Positions 35,027 through 43,737 of a stretch of 54,658 nucleotides of DNA are shown in pieces (position 1 is the stretch's first letter; the number at the start of each line of letters is the position of its first letter). The stretch is from Aquimarina algiphila. GTDB taxonomy: Bacteria > Bacteroidota > Bacteroidia > Flavobacteriales > Flavobacteriaceae. A program made the translations under genes and the position numbers. Location: positions 1 through 54,658 of the forward strand of contig NZ_VLNR01000049.1 in the NCBI RefSeq assembly GCF_007489275.1, given 5' to 3'. Under the pieces are notes generated by a model that saw nothing but the letters and a program-made list of their open reading frames with translations, made no database searches and had not been told where the DNA came from.

Positions 35027-37429
35027 ATGATTGTTAGCACAGAACTTGAGCAAAAAGGAAATTTGTTTCCAGGAAAGATTATTTCTTTTTCACAAAATGT
35101 AGATAAATTAAACTTTACTACAGAAAATGGTGTAATTCTACAGATTACTATTCTAAGAGGAAGTGTAATCCGATTTAGGTATGCTACCGATAACAATTTT
35201 GAAAATGATTTCTCATATGCAATAAGTGAAACCGGAGCTAGAGGATATAGTATATTAGAAGTTGAAGAAAATGATGAAGCATATACTATAATAACTTCAA
35301 AGATTGAAATCAGAATTGCTAAGGCAAATATTCATGTCACTATCTTTGATAAAGAAGGGAATGTCATTTGTAAAGACGATTGGGGTTTTCATTGGGAACA
35401 GAGTTATGAATACGGTGGTAACATCGTCAAAATGAGTAAATCTGCACCTCAAGGTGAATGCTATTATGGTTTAGGAGATAAACCAATGCACCTTAATCTA
35501 AAAGGAAAACGTGTTGAGAATTGGGCGACTGACCAATATGCTTTTGGTAAGGATCAAGACCCTTTATATAAAAGTGTTCCCTTTTATATTGGTTTGTATG
35601 AAGAAAGAGCATACGGAATCTTTTTCGATAATACCTTCAGAACTTTTTTTGATTTTTGTCATGAACGACGAAATGTAACCAGTTTCTGGGCACAAGGAGG
35701 AGAAATGAACTATTATTTCTTTTATGGTCCTGATATGCAAGAGGTGGTTACTCGATATACAGACCTTACCGGTAAACCAGAATTACCCCCTTTATGGGCT
35801 TTAGGATATCATCAATGTAAATGGAGTTATTATCCAGAAAGTAAAGTAAAAGAAGTTACCAGTAAGTTTAGAGAACTTCAAATTCCATGTGACGCTATTT
35901 ATTTGGATATTGATTATATGGATGGGTTTAGATGCTTCACCTGGAATAAAGAGTATTTTCCTGATCCAAAACGTATGGTTGCTGAACTGGCAGAGGATGG
36001 ATTTAAAACTGTTGTCATTATTGATCCGGGAATCAAAATCGATGATGAGTATAGTGTTTATCAAGAGGCTATGGAGAATGATTATTTCTGTAAGCGAGCA
36101 GACGGACCCTATATGAGAGGAAAAGTATGGCCTGGAGAATGTTATTTCCCAGATTTTACCAAACCAGAAGTAAGAGAATGGTGGGCAGGATTGTTTAAAG
36201 AGATTATAGACGAGATCGGGGTAAAAGGAGTCTGGAATGATATGAATGAGCCTGCTGTTATGGAGGTTCCTGGTAAAACATTCCCTGATGATGTACGTCA
36301 TAGTTATGATGGTAACTACTGTAGTCATAGAAAAGCGCACAATATATATGGTACTCAGATGGCCAGGGCAACGTATGAAGGAGTAAAGCGATTTGCTTAT
36401 CCAAAACGCCCTTTCATCATTACCAGATCGGCATATTCTGGAGCACAACGTTATACATCTTCCTGGACAGGGGATAATATTGCAACCTGGGAACATTTAT
36501 GGATTGCTAACATTCAGGCGCAGCGTATGAGTATGAGCGGGATGTCTTTTACAGGTAGTGATATTGGTGGTTTTGCAGAGCATCCAACAGGTGAACTCTA
36601 TGCCAGATGGATCCAATTAGGAGTTTTTCATCCGTTTTGCCGTACCCATTCTTCTGGAGATCACGGTAATCAGGAACCATGGACTTTTGGAGAAGAAGTT
36701 GTAGATGTAACCAGGAAATATGTAGAGTTACGATATCAATTATTACCTTATTTATATTCTATGTTTTGGGAATATGCAGAAGCAGGGATTCCGATGTTAA
36801 AGTCTTTGGTCCTTTATGATCAGGATGATTTACAGACACACTATCGAACAGATGAATTTATTTTTGGAAACCAGATTTTGGTGTGCCCGATATTAGAACC
36901 TAATGCAAAAGGAAGAAGAATGTATATCCCTAGAGGAAATTGGTATAATTACTGGACTAGAGAATATGTAAAAGGCGGAATGGAGCAGTGGGTAGATGCC
37001 GATTTAGATGTCATACCATTATTCGTAAAAGAAGGCGCTATTATCCCAAAGTATCCGATTCAGCAATATGTGGGTGAAAAGAAGATCGAAGAGTTGAAAC
37101 TTGAAGTCTACTATAAATTAGGAAATAAAGAAGTTTCTAAGGTGTATGAGGATGCTCAAGATGGTTATGATTACGCCAAAGGAAGATTTAGTTTAAGAAG
37201 TTTCTCATTTACTGGTAAAGAAAATGAAATTATTATTCAACAACATAAAGACGGAACGTATGTTACTGAATATGAAACGATGCAAATTGAATTAATTGGT
37301 TTGCCTTTTGAGATTAAAGAAATCGAAATAGATAATGTGGTGGTTTCTTTTGACAGTATAGATTTTAATGTAAAAAATAATGTATTAGTAGTACCTAAAG
37401 ATTTTACTGAGCTTCATATAGTAGCTTAG
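35027..37429 (+). CDS. GH31 alpha-glucosidase
   Basis: An 800-residue GH31 retaining alpha-glucosidase. The N-terminal beta domain includes EGNVICKDDWGFHWEQ and CYYGLGDKPMHLNLKG; the barrel has the nucleophile Asp in GVWNDMNEPAVM, and the acid Asp in SSWTGDNIATWEHL, followed by the conserved HPFCRTHSSGD segment. It releases glucose from alpha-glucan or maltooligosaccharides, so it fits as the degradative end of the glycogen cluster. No signal peptide is seen, so it is probably cytoplasmic. Its last 26 bases overlap the 3' end of the convergent STAND NTPase gene, which marks the junction between housekeeping and defence-type DNA. Confidence 0.93.
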   Translation: MIVSTELEQKGNLFPGKIISFSQNVDKLNFTTENGVILQITILRGSVIRFRYATDNNFENDFSYAISETGARGYSILEVEENDEAYTIITSKIEIRIAKANIHVTIFDKEGNVICKDDWGFHWEQSYEYGGNIVKMSKSAPQGECYYGLGDKPMHLNLKGKRVENWATDQYAFGKDQDPLYKSVPFYIGLYEERAYGIFFDNTFRTFFDFCHERRNVTSFWAQGGEMNYYFFYGPDMQEVVTRYTDLTGKPELPPLWALGYHQCKWSYYPESKVKEVTSKFRELQIPCDAIYLDIDYMDGFRCFTWNKEYFPDPKRMVAELAEDGFKTVVIIDPGIKIDDEYSVYQEAMENDYFCKRADGPYMRGKVWPGECYFPDFTKPEVREWWAGLFKEIIDEIGVKGVWNDMNEPAVMEVPGKTFPDDVRHSYDGNYCSHRKAHNIYGTQMARATYEGVKRFAYPKRPFIITRSAYSGAQRYTSSWTGDNIATWEHLWIANIQAQRMSMSGMSFTGSDIGGFAEHPTGELYARWIQLGVFHPFCRTHSSGDHGNQEPWTFGEEVVDVTRKYVELRYQLLPYLYSMFWEYAEAGIPMLKSLVLYDQDDLQTHYRTDEFIFGNQILVCPILEPNAKGRRMYIPRGNWYNYWTREYVKGGMEQWVDADLDVIPLFVKEGAIIPKYPIQQYVGEKKIEELKLEVYYKLGNKEVSKVYEDAQDGYDYAKGRFSLRSFSFTGKENEIIIQQHKDGTYVTEYETMQIELIGLPFEIKEIEIDNVVVSFDSIDFNVKNNVLVVPKDFTELHIVA

Positions 37430-40400
37430 TTTTTAAAGATTCGTTAGGGTTTTGATAAGCTCTTGATTTAACAAGTGAATCAAAAGAAGGAAAATTCCAT
37501 TCTTTGATATGTCCTTTTTTATCCTTTGATATAATGCTTGTATTATCAAAAAAAGCTGCAGATGTTATACTGTATTCGTGTCGAATTAAGCTAGGGATTT
37601 GAATGAACTGATTTTTATCGTCTAGTTTTTGATAAATTTGAACCGTATTATCGCTACTTGCTGTAAGTACTAAATCGTTATTATAAAAATCTACATCTAC
37701 AATGTCACCTGTATGAGATCTTAGATTTTGTAACACTGTATATTTTGATGTTGTCTTCATCCAAATAATTGCAGTATTATCTGCGCTTCCTGAAATGGCA
37801 TACTTTTTATCTTTTGAGTAATCTATATCATACAGATAATCAATGTGTTTTTGTAGAGTGCTCTGTGTTTCTTTACTTAAAGAATTTAGCAAGTGAGCTT
37901 TCTTTTCGTTAAGCGATGATACATCATTATTAGTTGGTTTTAAATGATCTCGTTCGGGAAGTGCATTTATAGTATCAGCAATAGGGGTAATGTTCCATAT
38001 TTTAAGAGTTTTGTCGTCACTACTTGTAGTTATATAGTTTGGGTTCTCTTTCACAAAAGAGACATTTTGAATTGGTTTCGAATGCCCCATAAATTGTTTC
38101 AGTAACATGTTGTTTGTACTTAATAAATTAGCTCCATTATCTCGACTACCCAAAAGCATTTCACCTTTTTGATTAACATCAATGGTATTGATTTGCTCAT
38201 CATGTACATAGTTGTTTTTTGCTTTTAACGTTTTTAAATTAAGCGTTTTAATTCGTCCTTTCAATCCTAATAATACAGTAGTTGCGGTATCTTTGTTACT
38301 TATTTTGAAGGTATGGATGCGATCATTTTCTTCTAATTTGAGGTTACTTTTTACAATATTGTTTTTTAGTCGACTCCAATTACTAAAATATAATTTGTTA
38401 ATCCCATACAAGACTAAATAATGTTCTGGATTGTTTTTAAAGGTCTTTATTTTTCTTACTTCTCCATTAAATTCTTTAACGACACTTATTTTATAAGTGT
38501 TATTTGGTAAATCTAATTCTAGTTGTATAAGCTTATTATCGATTCCTATTAAAAAAGAATATCCTTTTTGATGCTCAATATCATTTAGTTTTTTTGCATC
38601 CCAGATAACAATTTCAACATTTTTATTTTTATCTAGAACCTGTTCTTCTCCTTTTTGGTTAAGGAGTTGTACTATTATTTTGTCATCTTCATTAGCTGCG
38701 TTTTTGGCAATCAATGTCATTAATTCACTACTGCCAAAAGGTTTAAATGGTTCAAAACCAAGTAGCTTTTCCGTTTTTTCAAAAATTGTATTGTTTTGAG
38801 CGTTCTTTTCTTTAAATGATATAGATTTTAGGATTAATGAATCAGACGTTAAAGTAAATATATACAACTTATCGTCTTGTACTCGGGTTTTTGTAGCTAA
38901 TAAGGTATCACCTCCCAAAGCGACACTATTATGATAGAAAGGGATTTTGTTGTATTCTTTGTAAAAATCATTTTTGAAATCTTTTACAATATTAAATATT
39001 GAATCATTTTCTGAAAAATTTGAAGTTGATTCATTATCCATAAAATTAGTAATCAAATGCCACCATTTCTTATTTTCACCTTCCTTTTTAAGAATTTTTT
39101 CTGACTCTAAAATATGATTAAATGAACTTGTTCTATCTATATTATAATCTCGCAGAGCATACCCCATCTTTTCATGGATTTTCATCGATAATTTGTTAAT
39201 TGTATTTTCTTCCTCCAATCGTATTAAAGAGTACGCTAAAGCTGCCAAAATAAAAAGCAAGCAGGTCATAATAAATGGATAATACACAAACCTTTTTAAT
39301 CTTTTTTCTAGTCTTTTTTGCTCTAATTCTTCTTTTTGAGTTTCTTCAATACTTTCTTTAAGGAATTGTTTTTTAAGTAGGAGACGATCTGCATTGTCAT
39401 CGGTCATGATATACTCCATACATTGATTCATTCGTTCTATCTGTTTAGTAGATAGTAAATCTCCTTTGTCCTTAGTGTCCTGATATATATCAAAAGAAGA
39501 GATAAAATCTTTTTTAATTAACAACATAAAGTCATCTTCCGTTCTTATTTTACTAATTACTTTAGCAATAATATCATGGCTTAACTCTGTATAATCTGCC
39601 CCAAGATTTTGGTCTGTACTTACTTTTAAAATACCTTTCTCTTTTAACTTATTAATGATTTCAGATATGGTTCCATTGTATTCAAGATCATTAGTTTCAC
39701 CCCAAATATCTTTTTGAATTTTATCTAATATTTTCCGATTGCTTATGACATAATAATTGTCTTTTTCGACTTGTATAGGTATTCTTTTTTTAAGATCGTC
39801 TTTAGTTTTAAAATGTCTTAAAAACTTTATCACACTATCTTTGTGTTCAACTCTATCATTTAGTTTGTTACTGGTGTTTTTTATAATTTTATTATTAACC
39901 TCTCTTATGTAGTTTTCTAAAACCTGCTCGATAGATCCAAATTCTTTAATCTCTTCTTCTTTAAATTCTAGGGGTAAATGTTCTTTGTTGTTTTGTGATG
40001 ATTTATCTCCATAAGTCCTATAATAATCCACCTTATATAAACTATCCAGATATACCTGCAAAAAGGGGAGGTGGTAACTAGTGGATTCATTATCTTTAAT
40101 TTTAATTTGATTAAGAATTAATTCTATTCTACTATCTTTCTCTGTATCAGATAACGTTTCTTTTGTGTGATCTTTGTATTGATTGATATTAAATTCTTGA
40201 AAGGATTTTTTTATAATATTTTTAATAACGTCCTTATTCGGATGCGCTAATCGTATTTTTTTATAAAATATATGTGGAACATAAGACTGTAATTGATCCA
40301 GATGCCCAAAATATTCTTCTCGTAAGGATATGATAATATTAAATGGGATTTTATACTCAAAAATAAGTTTTAAGAATAATCCAAACTTATTAATTTCCTC

Positions 40401-41117
40401 TTCGGTTCCATAAACAAAAAGCTCTTCAAATTGGTCAAATATAATTAGTGGTGTAAAAGGTGTTTGCGAGTTCTTTGCTCTATTACCCATGAAGTAATCA
40501 TAGATTTCATTAGATATAGTGGTTACTTGTTTGTTATCTTCTCTTAATTGTTCTAATAAACCTTTTCTTTCGGTAATGAATTTTTGTAATCGCTCTTTGT
40601 ATTTTGCAATCAATTCCTGAGTGCTCAATGAATCATCTACAGAAGTATTATCAGATGGTTGAGTCGAAGTAGGTACGATCTTATCTTTTCGTTTTAGCTT
40701 AATGATTTTTTCTTCCACACTTAGCATCATTCCTTCAATATGCTTAATAGATACTAATACTTTGTTTAAATCTGATTGCGCTAAAAAAAAGTCATCAATT
40801 AATTTTGATTGATTATTTACGATCTTACTTTCAAAACCTTGATGTATAAAAAGTTTTTTCTTGATGGCTTCAATAAGATCCTCATCTCTTCGAATACTCA
40901 GTACTTTTTTCTCTCTTTTAATTCTATTAAGTAATCCACAATAGATGAGACTGGTTTTGCCAGACCCAGAAGGTCCATGTAAGATCATAATGGATGAATC
41001 TTTATACAATTCAAAAAAATCCATACTTTCTTTATCTCTGCCAAAATAACTTTGAAAATCATCTTTTTTATAAGAATCGAGAAATTTAAAGGGAGATATT
41101 ACTTTTCTGTGTGGCAT
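37404..41117 (-). CDS. STAND-type NTPase with transmembrane segment and WD40 repeats
   Basis: The fourth gene of the gasdermin operon encodes 1237 residues. Residues 1-270 include an nSTAND1-like NTPase: YFGRDKESMDFF, Walker A HGPSGSGKTS (47-56), a charged insertion of about 130 residues, Walker B PLIIFDQFEELF (223-234) and a sensor-like ISLREEYFGHLDQ (263-275). A helical STAND arm follows to about 600. One membrane helix lies at about 611-633. The C-terminal 230 or so residues carry at least four WD40 units, such as TTSSDDKTLKIWNI and AISGSADNTAIIWM. STAND proteins oligomerise when a ligand binds the repeat part, so this is the likely sensor and switch. It starts 2 bases after the CHAT stop codon. 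Confidence 0.86.
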   Translation of the reverse strand: MPHRKVISPFKFLDSYKKDDFQSYFGRDKESMDFFELYKDSSIMILHGPSGSGKTSLIYCGLLNRIKREKKVLSIRRDEDLIEAIKKKLFIHQGFESKIVNNQSKLIDDFFLAQSDLNKVLVSIKHIEGMMLSVEEKIIKLKRKDKIVPTSTQPSDNTSVDDSLSTQELIAKYKERLQKFITERKGLLEQLREDNKQVTTISNEIYDYFMGNRAKNSQTPFTPLIIFDQFEELFVYGTEEEINKFGLFLKLIFEYKIPFNIIISLREEYFGHLDQLQSYVPHIFYKKIRLAHPNKDVIKNIIKKSFQEFNINQYKDHTKETLSDTEKDSRIELILNQIKIKDNESTSYHLPFLQVYLDSLYKVDYYRTYGDKSSQNNKEHLPLEFKEEEIKEFGSIEQVLENYIREVNNKIIKNTSNKLNDRVEHKDSVIKFLRHFKTKDDLKKRIPIQVEKDNYYVISNRKILDKIQKDIWGETNDLEYNGTISEIINKLKEKGILKVSTDQNLGADYTELSHDIIAKVISKIRTEDDFMLLIKKDFISSFDIYQDTKDKGDLLSTKQIERMNQCMEYIMTDDNADRLLLKKQFLKESIEETQKEELEQKRLEKRLKRFVYYPFIMTCLLFILAALAYSLIRLEEENTINKLSMKIHEKMGYALRDYNIDRTSSFNHILESEKILKKEGENKKWWHLITNFMDNESTSNFSENDSIFNIVKDFKNDFYKEYNKIPFYHNSVALGGDTLLATKTRVQDDKLYIFTLTSDSLILKSISFKEKNAQNNTIFEKTEKLLGFEPFKPFGSSELMTLIAKNAANEDDKIIVQLLNQKGEEQVLDKNKNVEIVIWDAKKLNDIEHQKGYSFLIGIDNKLIQLELDLPNNTYKISVVKEFNGEVRKIKTFKNNPEHYLVLYGINKLYFSNWSRLKNNIVKSNLKLEENDRIHTFKISNKDTATTVLLGLKGRIKTLNLKTLKAKNNYVHDEQINTIDVNQKGEMLLGSRDNGANLLSTNNMLLKQFMGHSKPIQNVSFVKENPNYITTSSDDKTLKIWNITPIADTINALPERDHLKPTNNDVSSLNEKKAHLLNSLSKETQSTLQKHIDYLYDIDYSKDKKYAISGSADNTAIIWMKTTSKYTVLQNLRSHTGDIVDVDFYNNDLVLTASSDNTVQIYQKLDDKNQFIQIPSLIRHEYSITSAAFFDNTSIISKDKKGHIKEWNFPSFDSLVKSRAYQNPNESLKTKLLYEAQ

Positions 41118-41119
41118 AG

Positions 41120-42886
41120 CTAGGAATTAGAGATTAGATTCTTTATGTATTCAAAGTGATCTCGTATTTTTTTCTTCTCTTCTATCTCAATAATATCTTT
41201 TTTACCATCTTTATATAAACCAAGAATCATGTCTTGATTTAATGGAACTTCAATTTCTTCTCCAAGTTTTTTCTTTTTTGAAGTATTATCTCTATCTACT
41301 CTTGCATTAATGACCTCTTTATATATTAATTTATCAGTAGCTTCTGAGTACCGATCAAGGTAGTATAGTTTTATTTTATCTTTGGCAACAGATGTAGAAT
41401 TTACATCCAAATAGAAAGGAGATAAATTGAGTTCTCTTTTTGGTTTTCCTGTACCGTTTTTTGTAGTGCATATATAGACAGAATGTACATCTATATCCAG
41501 AGTTGATTCCTCATCAGTTACCTCAAATACCACACTTTTCTTATTGTCTAAAGCTGTTGGTCTATTACTAACAGGGTAATAAGATCTATTAATCACATAA
41601 GAACGTTGATTATCATATTTAAATTGATTATAAAAAACATCATAAATAGATTCAATACCAAGGTTTCTAAGGAATTTAAAATTTCGAATAAACTTTTCCA
41701 GATATTGTTCTGTTCTTATATAATCTTGTTTACTATTTTTATTATGCTCCAGATGAGTAGAGAAAAAATCTGATACTTCTTTGAATACCTGTTGATTCTC
41801 CAGGACACAAGTTTTTAATTCTTTCCAAAGCGGATTTTTATCCAAATATTCGTCCGGAATATTGTTATAAATGTAAACAAGGTCTTCAGAAATCTTGTAT
41901 TGAACATTTGATTCCCATCCAAGTTCTAAATTGTCTCTGAGCGTTTCTTTTAATTGCGAGCTTAATTTGGTTCTAAATTTTGGTTTATCTTTTGATATTG
42001 ACCAGATTATGGAGTATGCAGAAAATTTAAGAAAATTGAGAAATTCTTTAAACATACTTCTAATAACCCAATAACGTTCTTTGGTTAATTCCTGATAAAC
42101 ACTGTTGTTGATATCATTAAAATCTGATAATATTTCTAGATGTATACACAAAAAATAAGGGTAATATTTATATAACTCTTCTTCTAGGTTTTCTTCCTGT
42201 CTGATCTCATCTATTAACTCTTGAAAGTTCTTTTTTACAGGAAAAGTATCTGGATCAGTATGCCATTGTTCGATCTCTTTATTGATTTTGAAGTAATAGT
42301 TATTTACTTTTTGCTCAATAGTTTCTGCTGCTCCCGAACCTCTTTCTGTGTCATTAGGAGCTTTATAATGACCTTGTAAAAATCCCTTTGCTTGCTTAAA
42401 AACGTCATCTATTTTTTCACTTTCATTGATGTTATCTTTATGATTTAATAATAGTTCATAAAATTTGGTAGATAAGGTATAAGCAAAGTGATCATATACA
42501 GGAGTATTGGTACCTATGACTACGGGTATATTATGTAAAGCTTCTACTATTTTATGAGTAGAGCAGCCATTTATGAATACCATTTTTAATTTAGGAGCAT
42601 TATTTAAAATCTCTATTAATCCTTTATCATTGAATATTTCATCACTTAACTTGATCGCTTTATCACCATCATCATGATGACCGCTAAAATGAAATATGGT
42701 CATATCATTAGTAAGTAATTGAAGTTTACTAATAAATCCATCGATACCTTCATTAGGGATAATTTCTTTACTAAAGATATTTTTATGTTTTAGTAAAAGA
42801 ACATCAATAGCTTTACGCTCATCATCTAAACTGTGTAATGGAGCTTGATCATCATTTTCAAATACTCCAACAAAATATTCATTCAT
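41120..42886 (-). CDS. CHAT-domain (caspase-clade) protease
   Basis: The third gene of the operon encodes 588 residues. Residues 1-160 form a CHAT-type cysteine protease: MTIFHFSGHHDDGD with the catalytic His70, and KMVFINGCSTHKI with the catalytic Cys108, then VIGTNTPVYDHFAYTLSTKFYELL. The usual HG after the His is HH here, a minor deviation. Residues 160-588 are helical and then beta-rich, with no family I recognise. CHAT proteases share the caspase fold and serve as executioners in bacterial programmed death, including cleaving gasdermins in some systems. The gene is 20 bases behind the gasdermin stop and 2 bases before the STAND gene, so all are likely one transcript. Confidence 0.84.
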   Translation of the reverse strand: MNEYFVGVFENDDQAPLHSLDDERKAIDVLLLKHKNIFSKEIIPNEGIDGFISKLQLLTNDMTIFHFSGHHDDGDKAIKLSDEIFNDKGLIEILNNAPKLKMVFINGCSTHKIVEALHNIPVVIGTNTPVYDHFAYTLSTKFYELLLNHKDNINESEKIDDVFKQAKGFLQGHYKAPNDTERGSGAAETIEQKVNNYYFKINKEIEQWHTDPDTFPVKKNFQELIDEIRQEENLEEELYKYYPYFLCIHLEILSDFNDINNSVYQELTKERYWVIRSMFKEFLNFLKFSAYSIIWSISKDKPKFRTKLSSQLKETLRDNLELGWESNVQYKISEDLVYIYNNIPDEYLDKNPLWKELKTCVLENQQVFKEVSDFFSTHLEHNKNSKQDYIRTEQYLEKFIRNFKFLRNLGIESIYDVFYNQFKYDNQRSYVINRSYYPVSNRPTALDNKKSVVFEVTDEESTLDIDVHSVYICTTKNGTGKPKRELNLSPFYLDVNSTSVAKDKIKLYYLDRYSEATDKLIYKEVINARVDRDNTSKKKKLGEEIEVPLNQDMILGLYKDGKKDIIEIEEKKKIRDHFEYIKNLISNS

Positions 42887-42906
42887 TGTTTGTGTATTTT
42901 TTAGAC

Positions 42907-43737
42907 CTAAAAGTCAATTAATAATGGATTTGCCTGGTTATCATCAAGCATAAATTTTGGTATTTTGATTTGCTCTGTACCCGATACAGAAGTACCATTA
43001 AAGGATCGTATATTATCTAGCCATTGACCTCTCGAAAATTTTCCGGTTTCAGGATCAATATTAATCTCTACGCAGGTAAAAGCATAGGTTAGGGGAGTGT
43101 TTCCTTTAAATTTAACTTCATTTTCTGATACTTTTTCAATGGTAAGTTTAGTATCAATATTTGATAAATATTCTTGTATTAAAGGAATATTTATTTCGGC
43201 ATGAGTTTCATTGCTCTTATATGTTGATAAAGAGAAATCAGTACTGGTCAAGACATCTGTAATTAAAGCTAATTGTACATCTTTTTTACTTGTAATGTCT
43301 GCGATAAAAATATTATCAGAGTCACCTTTGATTTCGTTAGATACCAAAATATGTCCTAATTCTAATGTGTCTATATATTTTCTAATCACATTTCCGAAAG
43401 AAAATGCCATTTTCCCCGAACCTTTTACAGAAGCTCCTATCGCAGCCGGATCTAGACCAAAAGCTTTAATAAAATTGCCTAGAATATCAAACCCTATTTT
43501 GAAATCAATTTTTTTGGTTTTTACATTTGAGACTTCTGATACAGGTGCAGTTTTTATGTCAATCGAATGTTTAAACCCGTCTTTTACCAAAAATTTAAAT
43601 TCACCTAAATATTTTTGTTTTTTATTATGTACTTCTAACATGCATAATGGCTGTATTCTAGCTTCTGGAACTCTAAGTGGGTTTGCATCAAAAAGATCTC
43701 TTATTTGATCAGTAATATTGTTTTTACATATTCTCAT
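42907..43737 (-). CDS. Bacterial gasdermin (pore-forming death effector)
   Basis: This 276-residue protein resembles bacterial gasdermins over most of its length. Its N-terminal segment NPLRVPEARIQPLCML...YLGEFKFLV matches the family pattern of a VRLP..GIQPL block then an LG.L strand. IDFKIGFDILGNFIKAFG fits the SIGINILKS block, AFSFGNVIRKYIDTLELG the EFSNVL block, and LALITDVLTSTDFSLS and LTYAFTCVEINI the later strands. The start is placed at ATG 43737 (MRICKN), so Cys is at position 4, where family members carry a palmitoylated Cys; a second ATG three codons earlier is possible. In known systems a protease removes a C-terminal peptide of about 20 residues, releasing the pore-forming part; the candidate tail here is after about residue 245. 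The start lies inside the end of the upstream caspase gene. Confidence 0.85.
   Translation of the reverse strand: MRICKNNITDQIRDLFDANPLRVPEARIQPLCMLEVHNKKQKYLGEFKFLVKDGFKHSIDIKTAPVSEVSNVKTKKIDFKIGFDILGNFIKAFGLDPAAIGASVKGSGKMAFSFGNVIRKYIDTLELGHILVSNEIKGDSDNIFIADITSKKDVQLALITDVLTSTDFSLSTYKSNETHAEINIPLIQEYLSNIDTKLTIEKVSENEVKFKGNTPLTYAFTCVEINIDPETGKFSRGQWLDNIRSFNGTSVSGTEQIKIPKFMLDDNQANPLLIDF

Noticed and set aside
35801..36496. 231-aa minus-strand ORF inside the GH31 gene
   Set aside because: It is antisense to the GH31 catalytic core and has no recognisable domain.
43211..43708. 165-aa plus-strand ORF opposite the gasdermin gene
   Set aside because: It is antisense to a gene with strong family similarity and shows no domain pattern.
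42907..43737. Gasdermin-operon protein as a generic hypothetical
   Set aside because: The N-terminal, middle and C-terminal blocks all fit the bacterial gasdermin pattern, and its protease neighbours agree, so an unassigned label would understate the evidence.
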